A stretch of 64,000 nucleotides of DNA from Flagellimonas maritima (lineage in GTDB: Bacteria > Bacteroidota > Bacteroidia > Flavobacteriales > Flavobacteriaceae), in the NCBI RefSeq assembly GCF_003269425.1, contig NZ_CP030104.1, positions 248,001 through 312,000 on the forward strand, written 5' to 3'. Position 1 is the stretch's first letter; the number at the start of each line of letters is the position of its first letter. The notes beneath the pieces are model-generated. The model made no database searches. It was not told where the DNA came from and was given only the letters and a program-made list of their open reading frames with translations. This document shows positions 1-8,499 of the stretch, in pieces. The position numbers were made by a program, and so were the translations under genes.

Positions 1-568
1 CGATACGTAAATTTTTGGAAACAAATGCACCGCCAAATGTTGGGTGTTGCAGAAAATTGTATACTCTGGATATGGGCAAATCGTTTGTGACGGATTCTTT
101 CACTTGTATCAGTGCTTCATTTTGATATAATGTGATTTTCCTCTCCAGGCTAAGACCCTCGATCTTTGATCGAAAACCTGTTTTCAATATCTTATTTCCT
201 AGACTATCAATACTGAAGTTATTTCTTTTCCAAATTTGCGCCGTAGGTTCGCCATACAAACGAATACCTGCATTTTGTTCACCTTCGGTAGGCATTCCCC
301 AGGTCCCCAGGCTTATAAAGTGTCCACGAAATGCAAAACCATCTTTATTGATTTCCGGTTGATTTTCCACAGGGAGTGACCAATCGAATGGGTTAACAGG
401 ATTGTCCTTAAATTCTAAAGAAGTGATTGCGCCTCCATGTAAATTTTGTACCAATTTCAGACTTTTGTTCTTTAAGACTATCGAATCCTTTACATGTTGC
501 ATGCTTTGAACTTCAGCAGAAATCAAAATAAAAAATAGGAGTAGACTATAGCTATTTACTTGATTCAT
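1..568 (-). CDS. Mutarotase-like exported protein, 3' part missing
   Basis: The reading frame is open from an ATG at 568 to the left edge, so only about 189 residues of the N-terminal part are visible. The protein starts MNQVNSYSLLLFFILISAEV, which looks like a signal peptide. The following stretch (LKLVQNLHGGAITSLEFKD, then GTWGMPTEGEQNAG) has the feel of the galactose-mutarotase-like beta-sandwich proteins found with sugar hydrolases in Bacteroidota, but I cannot name the family with certainty. It overlaps the end of the sulfatase gene by 17 bases and is the third visible member of the GH38-sulfatase operon, so a role in handling a sulfated or mannose-containing glycan is likely. That role is inferred from context. 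The frame itself is secure: coding-like, open, and continuous with the operon. Confidence 0.7.
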   Translation of the reverse strand, partial: MNQVNSYSLLLFFILISAEVQSMQHVKDSIVLKNKSLKLVQNLHGGAITSLEFKDNPVNPFDWSLPVENQPEINKDGFAFRGHFISLGTWGMPTEGEQNAGIRLYGEPTAQIWKRNNFSIDSLGNKILKTGFRSKIEGLSLERKITLYQNEALIQVKESVTNDLPISRVYNFLQHPTFGGAFVSKNLRI

Positions 569-1979
569 CCTCCATTTTATTTATTGGCATGGGTGCATTG
601 GTTCGAATCAACCATTGTTTAATGCTGTCTTTCATTTTTGAGGTAACCTCAGGATACTTTGTACTTAAATCCTCCTGCTCTCCCAAATCATTTTTTAAAT
701 CATAAAGTTCCGTAGTCTCGTCTTCCAATGATAGAATAAGTTTCATATCACCTTTTCTTAATGCAGCCTTTGGTCTTCCGCCCTGATTGCTAAAGTGTGG
801 ATAATGAAAATAAAGGGATTCCCTGGTCAAAGTTTCCCCAGCCTCAAAAGCTTTGAGCTTGTTTTCACCATCAATGGTCTGCGGTACGTTTTCATTTTCC
901 CGAACAAGTTTTAGGAACGTCGGGAATATATCAATGGTAGATATGACGGACGAATTAACGTACCCCCCTTCCCAATTTCCTTTCCAATATGCAATCATCG
1001 GTACGCGCAGGCCGCCCTCGTACATGGTTCCTTTCCCAGACTTCAACGGATCGTTCACCGTAGGTTTGCTTCCTGCTTCACCGACCGCAAGCCCACCATT
1101 GTCCGATACAAATACTAGCAATGTATTTTCCATAAGCCCGTTTTCCTCAAGGCTCTTTACGATTTCGCCTACCGATGCGTCCATCTGTTCGATCATGGAG
1201 CCATACACGGGATTAAAGTCGTTTGGCCTTGGATTTTCCTTCATTTTATACTTCGCCACTAAGGTTGAATCTCCCTGAAGCGGCAGATGAACTGCGAAAT
1301 GCGCCACCGTCATAAAAAAGGTGGTGTCCTTGTTCTGTTCGATAAATTTTATGGAATTCCGCGTAATTTCATCCGTTATATACGGTAATTCATAAGCTTC
1401 TGTATTATCACCTATTTTGTACCATTTGTAGGTTTCATCTACGGGCAACAACTCGTAATCAAATCCTTCAGTAACATCAAAACCTTGGAACTTGGGGTCG
1501 GATTTTCCAAAAGTTGTATTCTCGCCCAAATGCCATTTACCTATTAACGCCGTTTTGTAACCATCTTTTTTAAGTTCTTCCGCTATGGTGATTTCATCCA
1601 ATGGTAGATGGTTCTCATATTCGGCAGGCAACACGGGAGAATCCTCAACTTGCTTTGTGCCATAAAGATAATTCGTCAACCCTACCCTGGCCGGGTAACG
1701 CCCCGTCAAAAGACTTGTCCTGGTAGGGGAACAGACATGGCTCCCCGCATAGGCATTATCGAATCGCATACCGTTTTTGGCCAATTCATCCAAGTTTGGA
1801 CTTTCAAAATAGGTATTTCCGTAAACGCCAAGATCCGACCACCCCAAATCATCGGCCACGATCAGCACGATATTTGGTTTTTGTTGTGTACTAACGATCG
1901 AATCGTTGGAACTGTTTTTTTTGTCTTTACAAGAAGTGATGCAGATTGATAGTATCAATACTCCTACTATTTTTTTCAT
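552..1979 (-). CDS. Sulfatase (formylglycine-dependent), lipoprotein
   Basis: A 475-residue sulfatase of the S1 (arylsulfatase) type that removes sulfate esters from a sugar. The N-terminus ends in a lipobox (ITSC, Cys17), so the enzyme is probably lipid-anchored in the periplasm or at the cell surface. Metal-binding aspartates are seen in VADD (43-44). The active-site signature CSPTR begins at Cys83, the residue matured to formylglycine by an FGE-type or anSME enzyme, neither of which is encoded here. SDNGG near the middle and the GKWH motif (lysine and histidine) are also typical. Length is normal for the family. The start overlaps the GH38 stop as ATGA and the end overlaps the mutarotase-like gene, so the three are probably co-translated. 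The exact sulfated substrate cannot be read from the sequence. Confidence 0.95.
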   Translation of the reverse strand: MKKIVGVLILSICITSCKDKKNSSNDSIVSTQQKPNIVLIVADDLGWSDLGVYGNTYFESPNLDELAKNGMRFDNAYAGSHVCSPTRTSLLTGRYPARVGLTNYLYGTKQVEDSPVLPAEYENHLPLDEITIAEELKKDGYKTALIGKWHLGENTTFGKSDPKFQGFDVTEGFDYELLPVDETYKWYKIGDNTEAYELPYITDEITRNSIKFIEQNKDTTFFMTVAHFAVHLPLQGDSTLVAKYKMKENPRPNDFNPVYGSMIEQMDASVGEIVKSLEENGLMENTLLVFVSDNGGLAVGEAGSKPTVNDPLKSGKGTMYEGGLRVPMIAYWKGNWEGGYVNSSVISTIDIFPTFLKLVRENENVPQTIDGENKLKAFEAGETLTRESLYFHYPHFSNQGGRPKAALRKGDMKLILSLEDETTELYDLKNDLGEQEDLSTKYPEVTSKMKDSIKQWLIRTNAPMPINKMEDESSK

Positions 1980-4900
1980 GATCTTACTTTAGTTATTGGT
2001 TTTAACCGTATTGTTTTGATTTCAAAAGGTTTGAATTCTAGTTGAATCGTATCGGATACTTTTGGAATTTCGGATAGTATCTTTTCGCTGAGATCGGTTT
2101 CAAATACTGTCGCAATATTTTCAGAAAATAAGATAGAAGCTGTGGTAGCTATTTTTTTGGTCTCGTAGAGTCTAACGATAAAGCCTTCTCCATCCTCTGC
2201 TTTTTTAATGGCTTGCAATATGATGTTTTCAGGTAAATTTCTTAAAAGCGATGTCAGTTTTTCTGGATGGCTTGATTTCTGAACTCCTTTTGCCAACAAT
2301 TGTGTATTGAAGATTTTGGCTTTTTGAACAACGTTGGCCATGTTGAGATTTCCCCGGTGTGGATATATGGCATAAGAGAATGCTTCCCCGCCCAAATCCC
2401 CCGATGCTTCTTTATCCCACTTAAGGTTTTTTATTTCCGAATAATCGTGCGGTTTATGTCCGTAGGAAAGAATCAGCCCAATGCCGCCCTCTTTAATATT
2501 GTACCCGTAACGAACATTATCGAACAATGCAATACCGTAATCCGCATCGGATACATCCGCCCATTGAAACGCGCATACGGTATTATCAATGGATTTGGTA
2601 TCCTTTGTATCAACTCTAGCAATTTTATCGTAACCCCATTGAATTCCGTGATGTGCAATATCGGTTTTCAATATCATGGGAAATGCCACTTCCAAGGCAT
2701 TTGGTTCTTGCCAATCGATGGTGGTTTCAAAATCCAGTTGTTTACTTCCTTTTTTTAAGAGGATGTTTTGATGGATACTGGAATTTCTATATTTTTTTTC
2801 CATGTCCAAAGAAGCCGTTAAATCGTTAGCCCTTGGGTTTTGAACAGTACCGTTCATATTGGATGTTACGATAGTATTTTCCGAAGTTTTTAATCGCGGT
2901 ACCAAAGAGCCATTTTCTTCATGGATTCTTTCATAAAATTTGTTCCAAACTTGTCCTTTCGGAACAAGCTCTTTTCCAACTTCCTTATCAAAATAGCTTG
3001 TGATTTCCCCATCAGGATTGAATGTGATTTTTACCAGTTCATTTTCAAGTGATTTGGTCGTGGCCTTAAGTGCAGTCTCTTTTATAGTTTTCTTACTTTC
3101 ATCCCAATAATATTTTTTGAAGGACATGGGTGCAAGGCTATCGATAACCATAAACATTTGATTGTCGACAACAGTGTACTCGATAGCCTTACCCGCACTA
3201 TCTTGCAATTCCAATCCATCGGTATTTGTCACATTGGGGATTTTGGTTACACCGTTCATGATAACTCCAGAGGGATTGAAAACCACAAAACCATCTTTTC
3301 CCATGTTCAAGTTTTCCGATAGTAAATCAAACTTGGAATCCCTTATTTTTTTTGCTCCATTATCGATTTTGATAAGACTGTCACGAGCTGAAATCAGCAC
3401 TTCCGGTACCGCCATGCCCGTAATAATATCATGAAAGTGATTGATTAAAAGTGACTTCCAAAGTTTTTTGGTTTCTTCCCTTGGATAAGAATCGTCGAAC
3501 TGTTCCGCCATAGCGGACAAAGCTTCGGCTTCACGTAAATGTTGTTCCGCCTTTCTATTTAAGGTCTTTATACCGTTTGCCATTAAAAACGTGCGATGAA
3601 TCCAGCTGGAAGAAAGAATGCGTCTGTCAAAGACCGCCAATTTCTCGATATTCTTTTTTTGTTCGGTCATGTAATCGTAAAGGGTAGTCCACTCCGTTTT
3701 TGGAAAAGACGGTAGGGAACTTACATTGCGCTTCAATTCGATTTGGTCTTCGGTACCTCCCCCGCCCCCATCGCCCCAACCGATAAGTAATAACTGCTCA
3801 TCCGTAGCTTCTTTATCCTTGAACTGTTCCCAAGTTCCCTTCAGTCTTCTGGGACCAGGTTCTGGGGCATTATATGTAGTAATTGTTTCTGGGTTTTTGA
3901 TTCGGTATTTATGGACTGCATCCACAAAGGGATATTCCCAAGCCGGGGTACTTAATCCGTTCACCAAAAGTTTTGAACCATCGATTCCCTCCCATTGATA
4001 AAGTGTGTGTTCGAATTCTGGCGAAATTGTTCGCATTCCAATCAAATGGTCTAGACCAAAACTCTTTGCTATTTGGGGCAAAAATCTAGGGAAACCAAAG
4101 GTATCCGGTAAAAAGAGCACGTTATTTTCAACAGCGAGTATATTTTGGTAATAATCCAGGCCATAAAGGAATTGACGAACAATACTTTCGCTACCTGGTA
4201 AATTCATATCGTTTTCCACATACGTGCTTCCGTTGGCGATCCATTGTCCTTCTTTCATCTTTGCTTTTACCCGTTCAAACAATTCAGGATAAAGACTGCC
4301 AAGCCTTTCGTAATGATAGGGTGTCGTAAAAATGTATTTGTACTCGGGATAACGATTCATCAAATACAGATTGTTCCTGACCAAGCGTTCAATTTTTTCA
4401 TCGGTATGCTGCAACGTCCATCGCCATGCGGTATCCAAATGTCCGTGTGCCAAAATTTTTAAAGTAGGTTGATTGATGGACAAGGATTCCAGCTTCTTGT
4501 ATTTTTCAGAAATAATAGGTAAAACCTGTCCGAGCTTTTCTCCGAATTGACTCGTTCCGCTCAGGTTTAAATCCAGGGAATTCATGGAATAGTCGACCAA
4601 TGCTTTAATTTCACTATAGCCAACCTCATCTTCGGAGAGAATCGATTTAGCTTCTATCAACACCCGAAGCTTCCAATAGTAGGCATCGATTAAGGGGTCT
4701 CTTTCCACTACGCTTATCTCCCTGTAACCCCTCGGAGTATCAAAAACTCCATAGGACTTTAAGCAGATTTTATTGGGTTTGGTGTCATCAAAAATATGTT
4801 CCGTGGCCCAGTAGAAATGGTTTCGCAATAAAGCCGCTTTGGATTCGCCGTTTACATAGATTGCGGTTTCTGGCCATCCGCTCAGTGCCATTTCCATAGG

Positions 4901-5344
4901 TTTGACACAAAGAAACCGCTCCCAACTGTTTGTTTTCTTCGGGAGGTCGGGTATGGTAAACCAATAGGTCTCGTAGGTATGCCTACCACCCGACATATAG
5001 TTTGCACCGACTTTTTTTGAGTTTACCTTTTGCGGTTCTTTGAACGGAAAGTCTTCATTCCATTCTTCTTTAAAGTAAAGACTATCAGCTTTCCAGATGG
5101 TTTTGTGCCGCAACTCGCTCAATCGATAGAGATAGAGGATTTCATGTGCTTCAAAAAAGGGATAGGGCATTACATGACCATCCAAGGCAAGATGTCCACC
5201 TTCCAGCGCCAAATGATCTCCATCCGCAGCTCTTTTTACATAATCAAGAATTTGCCCGGATTGTTCTTTTGAAATCTGGGCACTCAAAAAATTACCCGAT
5301 AATAGTACAAGGGCAAGAATAGAAAATACAATATATTGTTTCAT
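1976..5344 (-). CDS. Glycoside hydrolase family 38, alpha-mannosidase-like
   Basis: A 1122-residue exported enzyme with a signal peptide ending near LSAQ (about residue 23). The GH38 catalytic domain begins around residue 295 with the zinc-binding HGHLDTAW motif (His300, His302, Asp304), followed by NDMNLPGSES and LPDTFGFP. The latter carries the aspartate (about 414) at the position of the catalytic nucleophile. A middle helical domain and a long C-terminal beta-sandwich region complete the usual GH38 plan; about 290 residues before the catalytic domain form an extra N-terminal module. Family members cleave alpha-mannosides. This gene is first in an operon with a sulfatase and a mutarotase-like gene, suggesting attack on a sulfated mannose-containing glycan (inference). 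The start at 5344 gives a clean signal peptide. The promoter should lie in the divergent 166-base gap with the permease. Confidence 0.95.
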   Translation of the reverse strand: MKQYIVFSILALVLLSGNFLSAQISKEQSGQILDYVKRAADGDHLALEGGHLALDGHVMPYPFFEAHEILYLYRLSELRHKTIWKADSLYFKEEWNEDFPFKEPQKVNSKKVGANYMSGGRHTYETYWFTIPDLPKKTNSWERFLCVKPMEMALSGWPETAIYVNGESKAALLRNHFYWATEHIFDDTKPNKICLKSYGVFDTPRGYREISVVERDPLIDAYYWKLRVLIEAKSILSEDEVGYSEIKALVDYSMNSLDLNLSGTSQFGEKLGQVLPIISEKYKKLESLSINQPTLKILAHGHLDTAWRWTLQHTDEKIERLVRNNLYLMNRYPEYKYIFTTPYHYERLGSLYPELFERVKAKMKEGQWIANGSTYVENDMNLPGSESIVRQFLYGLDYYQNILAVENNVLFLPDTFGFPRFLPQIAKSFGLDHLIGMRTISPEFEHTLYQWEGIDGSKLLVNGLSTPAWEYPFVDAVHKYRIKNPETITTYNAPEPGPRRLKGTWEQFKDKEATDEQLLLIGWGDGGGGGTEDQIELKRNVSSLPSFPKTEWTTLYDYMTEQKKNIEKLAVFDRRILSSSWIHRTFLMANGIKTLNRKAEQHLREAEALSAMAEQFDDSYPREETKKLWKSLLINHFHDIITGMAVPEVLISARDSLIKIDNGAKKIRDSKFDLLSENLNMGKDGFVVFNPSGVIMNGVTKIPNVTNTDGLELQDSAGKAIEYTVVDNQMFMVIDSLAPMSFKKYYWDESKKTIKETALKATTKSLENELVKITFNPDGEITSYFDKEVGKELVPKGQVWNKFYERIHEENGSLVPRLKTSENTIVTSNMNGTVQNPRANDLTASLDMEKKYRNSSIHQNILLKKGSKQLDFETTIDWQEPNALEVAFPMILKTDIAHHGIQWGYDKIARVDTKDTKSIDNTVCAFQWADVSDADYGIALFDNVRYGYNIKEGGIGLILSYGHKPHDYSEIKNLKWDKEASGDLGGEAFSYAIYPHRGNLNMANVVQKAKIFNTQLLAKGVQKSSHPEKLTSLLRNLPENIILQAIKKAEDGEGFIVRLYETKKIATTASILFSENIATVFETDLSEKILSEIPKVSDTIQLEFKPFEIKTIRLKPITKVRS

Positions 5345-5510
5345 GTATTGGGTTTAAAAACTCTTTTTGATCACGTCCCCTTTATTTGCCGAAGTTGAAA
5401 TATCCTTAAAAACTAGTCTTAATACCTTGTGTTTTCCAAATTGAAAGAGAAAGACAGCATAAAAACATGACTTTGAGACAGTGTTTAATCCATAAAAGGA
5501 TAAATCAGGT

Positions 5511-6941
5511 ATGAAAGAAAATACAATTTCCTATAAAGAGAAGTTGACCGAAATTGATGAATACGAACGGGAACCCGTTCCTAAAAAATCGGTCAAGGGA
5601 CTCAAGAGCTTTATAGGCATGGTGGCCGGTGAGCACATTGCCGGCACTGAATTCATTATTGGGCCTTTATTCGTATTGCACGGTGTCGCAATCGGCGATA
5701 TTTTTCTGGGGCTGTTTATCGGTAATTTATTGGCAACGCTAAGTTGGGCATTGATTTGTGCTCCGGCAGCCGTAAAGACCAGGCTTACCATTTTTTATCA
5801 ATTGGAAAAGATAAGCGGTGTGGGTCTGGTGTCCATTTATAATTTGGTAAACGGTCTCTTGTTCTGTGTTACTGCTTCTGCCATGATAGGGGTTTCGGCT
5901 TCTGCCATTGGTCTATTGCTCAATGTGCCCGGTCCAGGGCTTACCGATCTATACCCCACGAGCTTTTTATGGATCTTAATTATTGCTTTTATTGGGTTGG
6001 TCATCACCATTGTGGCAACATTTGGTTTTGACAGGGTATCCAAATTTGCCAATATTTTTGCTCCATGGATGCCACTGATATTCTTGGCGGCAGGTATTGC
6101 CATGCTTCCCTCCCTAGGGATAAATTCTTTGGATAGTTTTTGGGAAATTGGAAGTGAAAAAATATGGACGGGCGTTCCCGCCGAAGGACAGACCAAATAT
6201 ACGTTTTGGCATGTCCTTATTTTTGCTTGGCTTTGCAATAGTTCCATGCACATTGGTCTTGCAGATATGTCGATTTACAGATATGCAAAAAAATCATACT
6301 ACGGACTGGCTTCGGCATTTGGAATGTTCATAGGTCATTTTATGGCGTGGATTGCCTCTGGGATTCTCTGTGCCGTGGCATTGCAAGCCGGAAATTCAAA
6401 TCCCACTCCAGGGGAAATAGCGTTTATGGGCGCTGGGCTTTCAGGGGCAATCTGCGTAGTCGTGGCTGGCTGGACAACCGCTAATCCAACAATTTATAGA
6501 GCGGGACTCGCCATACAGGCATTATTGCCGAAATTCAAACGCTGGAAAATCACGATGATTGTTGGAATCACGGCAACAATATTAGCATGTTCCCCTGTCA
6601 TCATCAGCAAACTGGACCAGTTTTTGGGTCTATACGCTCTGTTGGCCTCTCCCGTAGGTGCTGTGGTCATTCTCGACATTTTTCTATTTCCCAAAATTGG
6701 TCTACAATCCAATCTGGCATCTTTTAAGAACATCAAAGTGAACTTTTCGGTATTGGGCGCATGGGTAATTGCAATTGCTGCGAGTTATTTCATATACGAA
6801 TATAGCAATGCTGATTTTTACTTCTTCGTTGCTGTGCCGGGATGGATAATAGGTGGCGTTTGTTACCTTGCCCTCGCTTTCATACAACAAAATTATATGA
6901 TGAAAAAAGAAACCGTAAAGTTGACTTCAACCGTTAAATAA
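5511..6941 (+). CDS. NCS1-like permease (purine/cytosine permease family)
   Basis: A 476-residue polytopic membrane protein with about twelve hydrophobic segments after a charged 30-residue N-terminus. The opening GEHIAGTEFIIGPLFVLHG and the segment GLFIGNLLATLSWALICAPA resemble nucleobase-cation-symport-1 transporters, which move purines, cytosine, thiamine or hydantoins across the inner membrane. The gene is divergent from the GH38-sulfatase operon and is followed after four bases by a 57-residue membrane protein, then by a convergent GH43 gene. A transporter of this superfamily amid glycan-degrading genes suggests a sugar or a modified product may be its substrate, but this is only context. 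Family assignment is fairly sure; substrate is unknown. Confidence 0.8.
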   Translation: MKENTISYKEKLTEIDEYEREPVPKKSVKGLKSFIGMVAGEHIAGTEFIIGPLFVLHGVAIGDIFLGLFIGNLLATLSWALICAPAAVKTRLTIFYQLEKISGVGLVSIYNLVNGLLFCVTASAMIGVSASAIGLLLNVPGPGLTDLYPTSFLWILIIAFIGLVITIVATFGFDRVSKFANIFAPWMPLIFLAAGIAMLPSLGINSLDSFWEIGSEKIWTGVPAEGQTKYTFWHVLIFAWLCNSSMHIGLADMSIYRYAKKSYYGLASAFGMFIGHFMAWIASGILCAVALQAGNSNPTPGEIAFMGAGLSGAICVVVAGWTTANPTIYRAGLAIQALLPKFKRWKITMIVGITATILACSPVIISKLDQFLGLYALLASPVGAVVILDIFLFPKIGLQSNLASFKNIKVNFSVLGAWVIAIAASYFIYEYSNADFYFFVAVPGWIIGGVCYLALAFIQQNYMMKKETVKLTSTVK

Positions 6942-6945
6942 GAAA

Positions 6946-7119
6946 ATGAAAATAGTAAAACTAATATCGTACATGGGTCTTGTTTTAACGCTAGTTCCAT
7001 CATTTTTGGTATTCATGCAGGCAATGGAATTGGAGCTTTACAAGAATTTGATGCTTTTGGGAACGCTAATTTGGTGTGCAACTGCTCCTTTTTGGGTAAA
7101 TAAGTCCAAAGTAAAATAG
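6946..7119 (+). CDS. 57-residue membrane protein downstream of permease
   Basis: A short gene beginning with ATG four bases after the permease stop. The product starts MKIVKLISYMGLVLTLVPSF, has two hydrophobic stretches (about 6-24 and 36-50) joined by a short acidic turn (MELELYK), and ends in a basic tail. It is probably an integral inner-membrane hairpin. Tight spacing and coding-like composition support a real gene translated together with the permease. A job as a small accessory subunit or stabiliser of the transporter is a guess from position. I do not recognise a named family. Confidence 0.6.
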   Translation: MKIVKLISYMGLVLTLVPSFLVFMQAMELELYKNLMLLGTLIWCATAPFWVNKSKVK

Positions 7120-7293
7120 CGAGTTTTTAATAAACCATCATTTCGTCCAAAGTAAAAAAATAGCTCAACGCCATAGTCATATTGCTTTGAACATCTTGGT
7201 GTGCATTTTAAAACAGAACAGTAGGATACACAAAATTCTTTTGCCTAAAGACGAAGGATTATGTTATTATTTTGAAAAAAGAACTAACCCTTA

Positions 7294-8313
7294 TTATTTT
7301 TTTAAGGGTATGCTGCCTACACCTTCAAAAGTCATCTTTATAGGTTTTATAGTGCCATCACCGTTAAATTCCATTTTATCGATACAAATTACCCTATGGT
7401 TTCGATGTTCGTTGGGTATGGGTCTACGATGATAAACAATATACCAATCATCTGTATCTGGCATACGTAGCACCGAATTATGTCCAGCACCTGTGGCAAC
7501 ACTAGGTTCGGATTCTAAAATGGTCGCTATCCTATCAAAAGGACCAAGCGGCGTATCCGCAATACCATACGCTACTTTGTAAGAATCCTTTCCCCAACTG
7601 CCTTCGGACCACATCATGTAATATTTTCCCCCGCGGTAGAACATTACAGGGCCTTCAACATAATTTTCCGGGGTAATCTCCTTTACAAGTTGTCCGTCTT
7701 CAAACGGTAACAAATCCGTAAAATCATCGTTCAACTTTCCTATGTTGCATCGGCCCCAACCACCATATATAATGTAATGAATTCCATCCTCTGCCTTAAA
7801 GACAAATTGATCTATAGGTTGGGCCTTGTTCAGAACCTTACCGATCAATGGTTTGCCAATATGATCGGTATAAGGTCCTTGCGGTTTTCTGGATACCGCA
7901 ACGCCGATTCCGCCAACTTCCGTACTATCATGTTTTTGCGGATCCCACCAATAACTGTCGGGAGTTTGAATATCATTGGCACTGAAAAAGACAAAGTATT
8001 TTCCATCCTTTTCAATGGCCGAAGGTGCCCATAGCTCATTGTTTATCCATGCCACGTCCTTTGGTGTTATTATGCTATCATGCTTTTTCCAGTTGGCCAA
8101 ATCTTTAGAGGAAAAGGCATCCATAAAATCCTGTTTTTTTACAATTCCCGAAAAAGTGGGAAATATCCAGTATGTATTATCGAAGATTACGATTTCCGGG
8201 TCGGCATACCACTCTTTAAATATGGGATTGCCAGTTTTTTCTTCTTCTTGTGCATTGATTTTTGCAGAAATGGATAAGAAAATAATAAGTAAAAGGCATT
8301 TGTAATATGTCAT
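7294..8313 (-). CDS. Glycoside hydrolase family 43 protein
   Basis: A 339-residue exported five-bladed beta-propeller enzyme. The N-terminus is a signal peptide ending near INAQ (about residue 22). The three GH43 catalytic acids can be placed: Asp38 in YADPEI (general base), Asp168 in QPIDQF (pKa modulator) and Glu220 in VEGPVM (general acid). The motifs WAPSAI and GKYYMMWS also fit. GH43 enzymes act on arabinans, xylans or galactans. The size matches single-domain members and there is no T9SS tail, so it is probably periplasmic. It is convergent with the permease pair and divergent from the large T9SS hydrolase across a 186-base gap. Substrate cannot be assigned from the sequence. Confidence 0.93.
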   Translation of the reverse strand: MTYYKCLLLIIFLSISAKINAQEEEKTGNPIFKEWYADPEIVIFDNTYWIFPTFSGIVKKQDFMDAFSSKDLANWKKHDSIITPKDVAWINNELWAPSAIEKDGKYFVFFSANDIQTPDSYWWDPQKHDSTEVGGIGVAVSRKPQGPYTDHIGKPLIGKVLNKAQPIDQFVFKAEDGIHYIIYGGWGRCNIGKLNDDFTDLLPFEDGQLVKEITPENYVEGPVMFYRGGKYYMMWSEGSWGKDSYKVAYGIADTPLGPFDRIATILESEPSVATGAGHNSVLRMPDTDDWYIVYHRRPIPNEHRNHRVICIDKMEFNGDGTIKPIKMTFEGVGSIPLKK

Positions 8314-8499
8314 TGTTGAACGTGTTATTGAATTTAAATTGAGTTCTCAGAAATTTCAGAATCGTGAAAACGAATTACTACTGCAATTAAGAGATTATGC
8401 TTACATAATTGCTTTTGATTTACAAATCCATCGTTTTAGCTCAACACATTTTGTGATTTTCGATAAGAATTAGTTAAAAAATTAACAAACCCCATAGCA

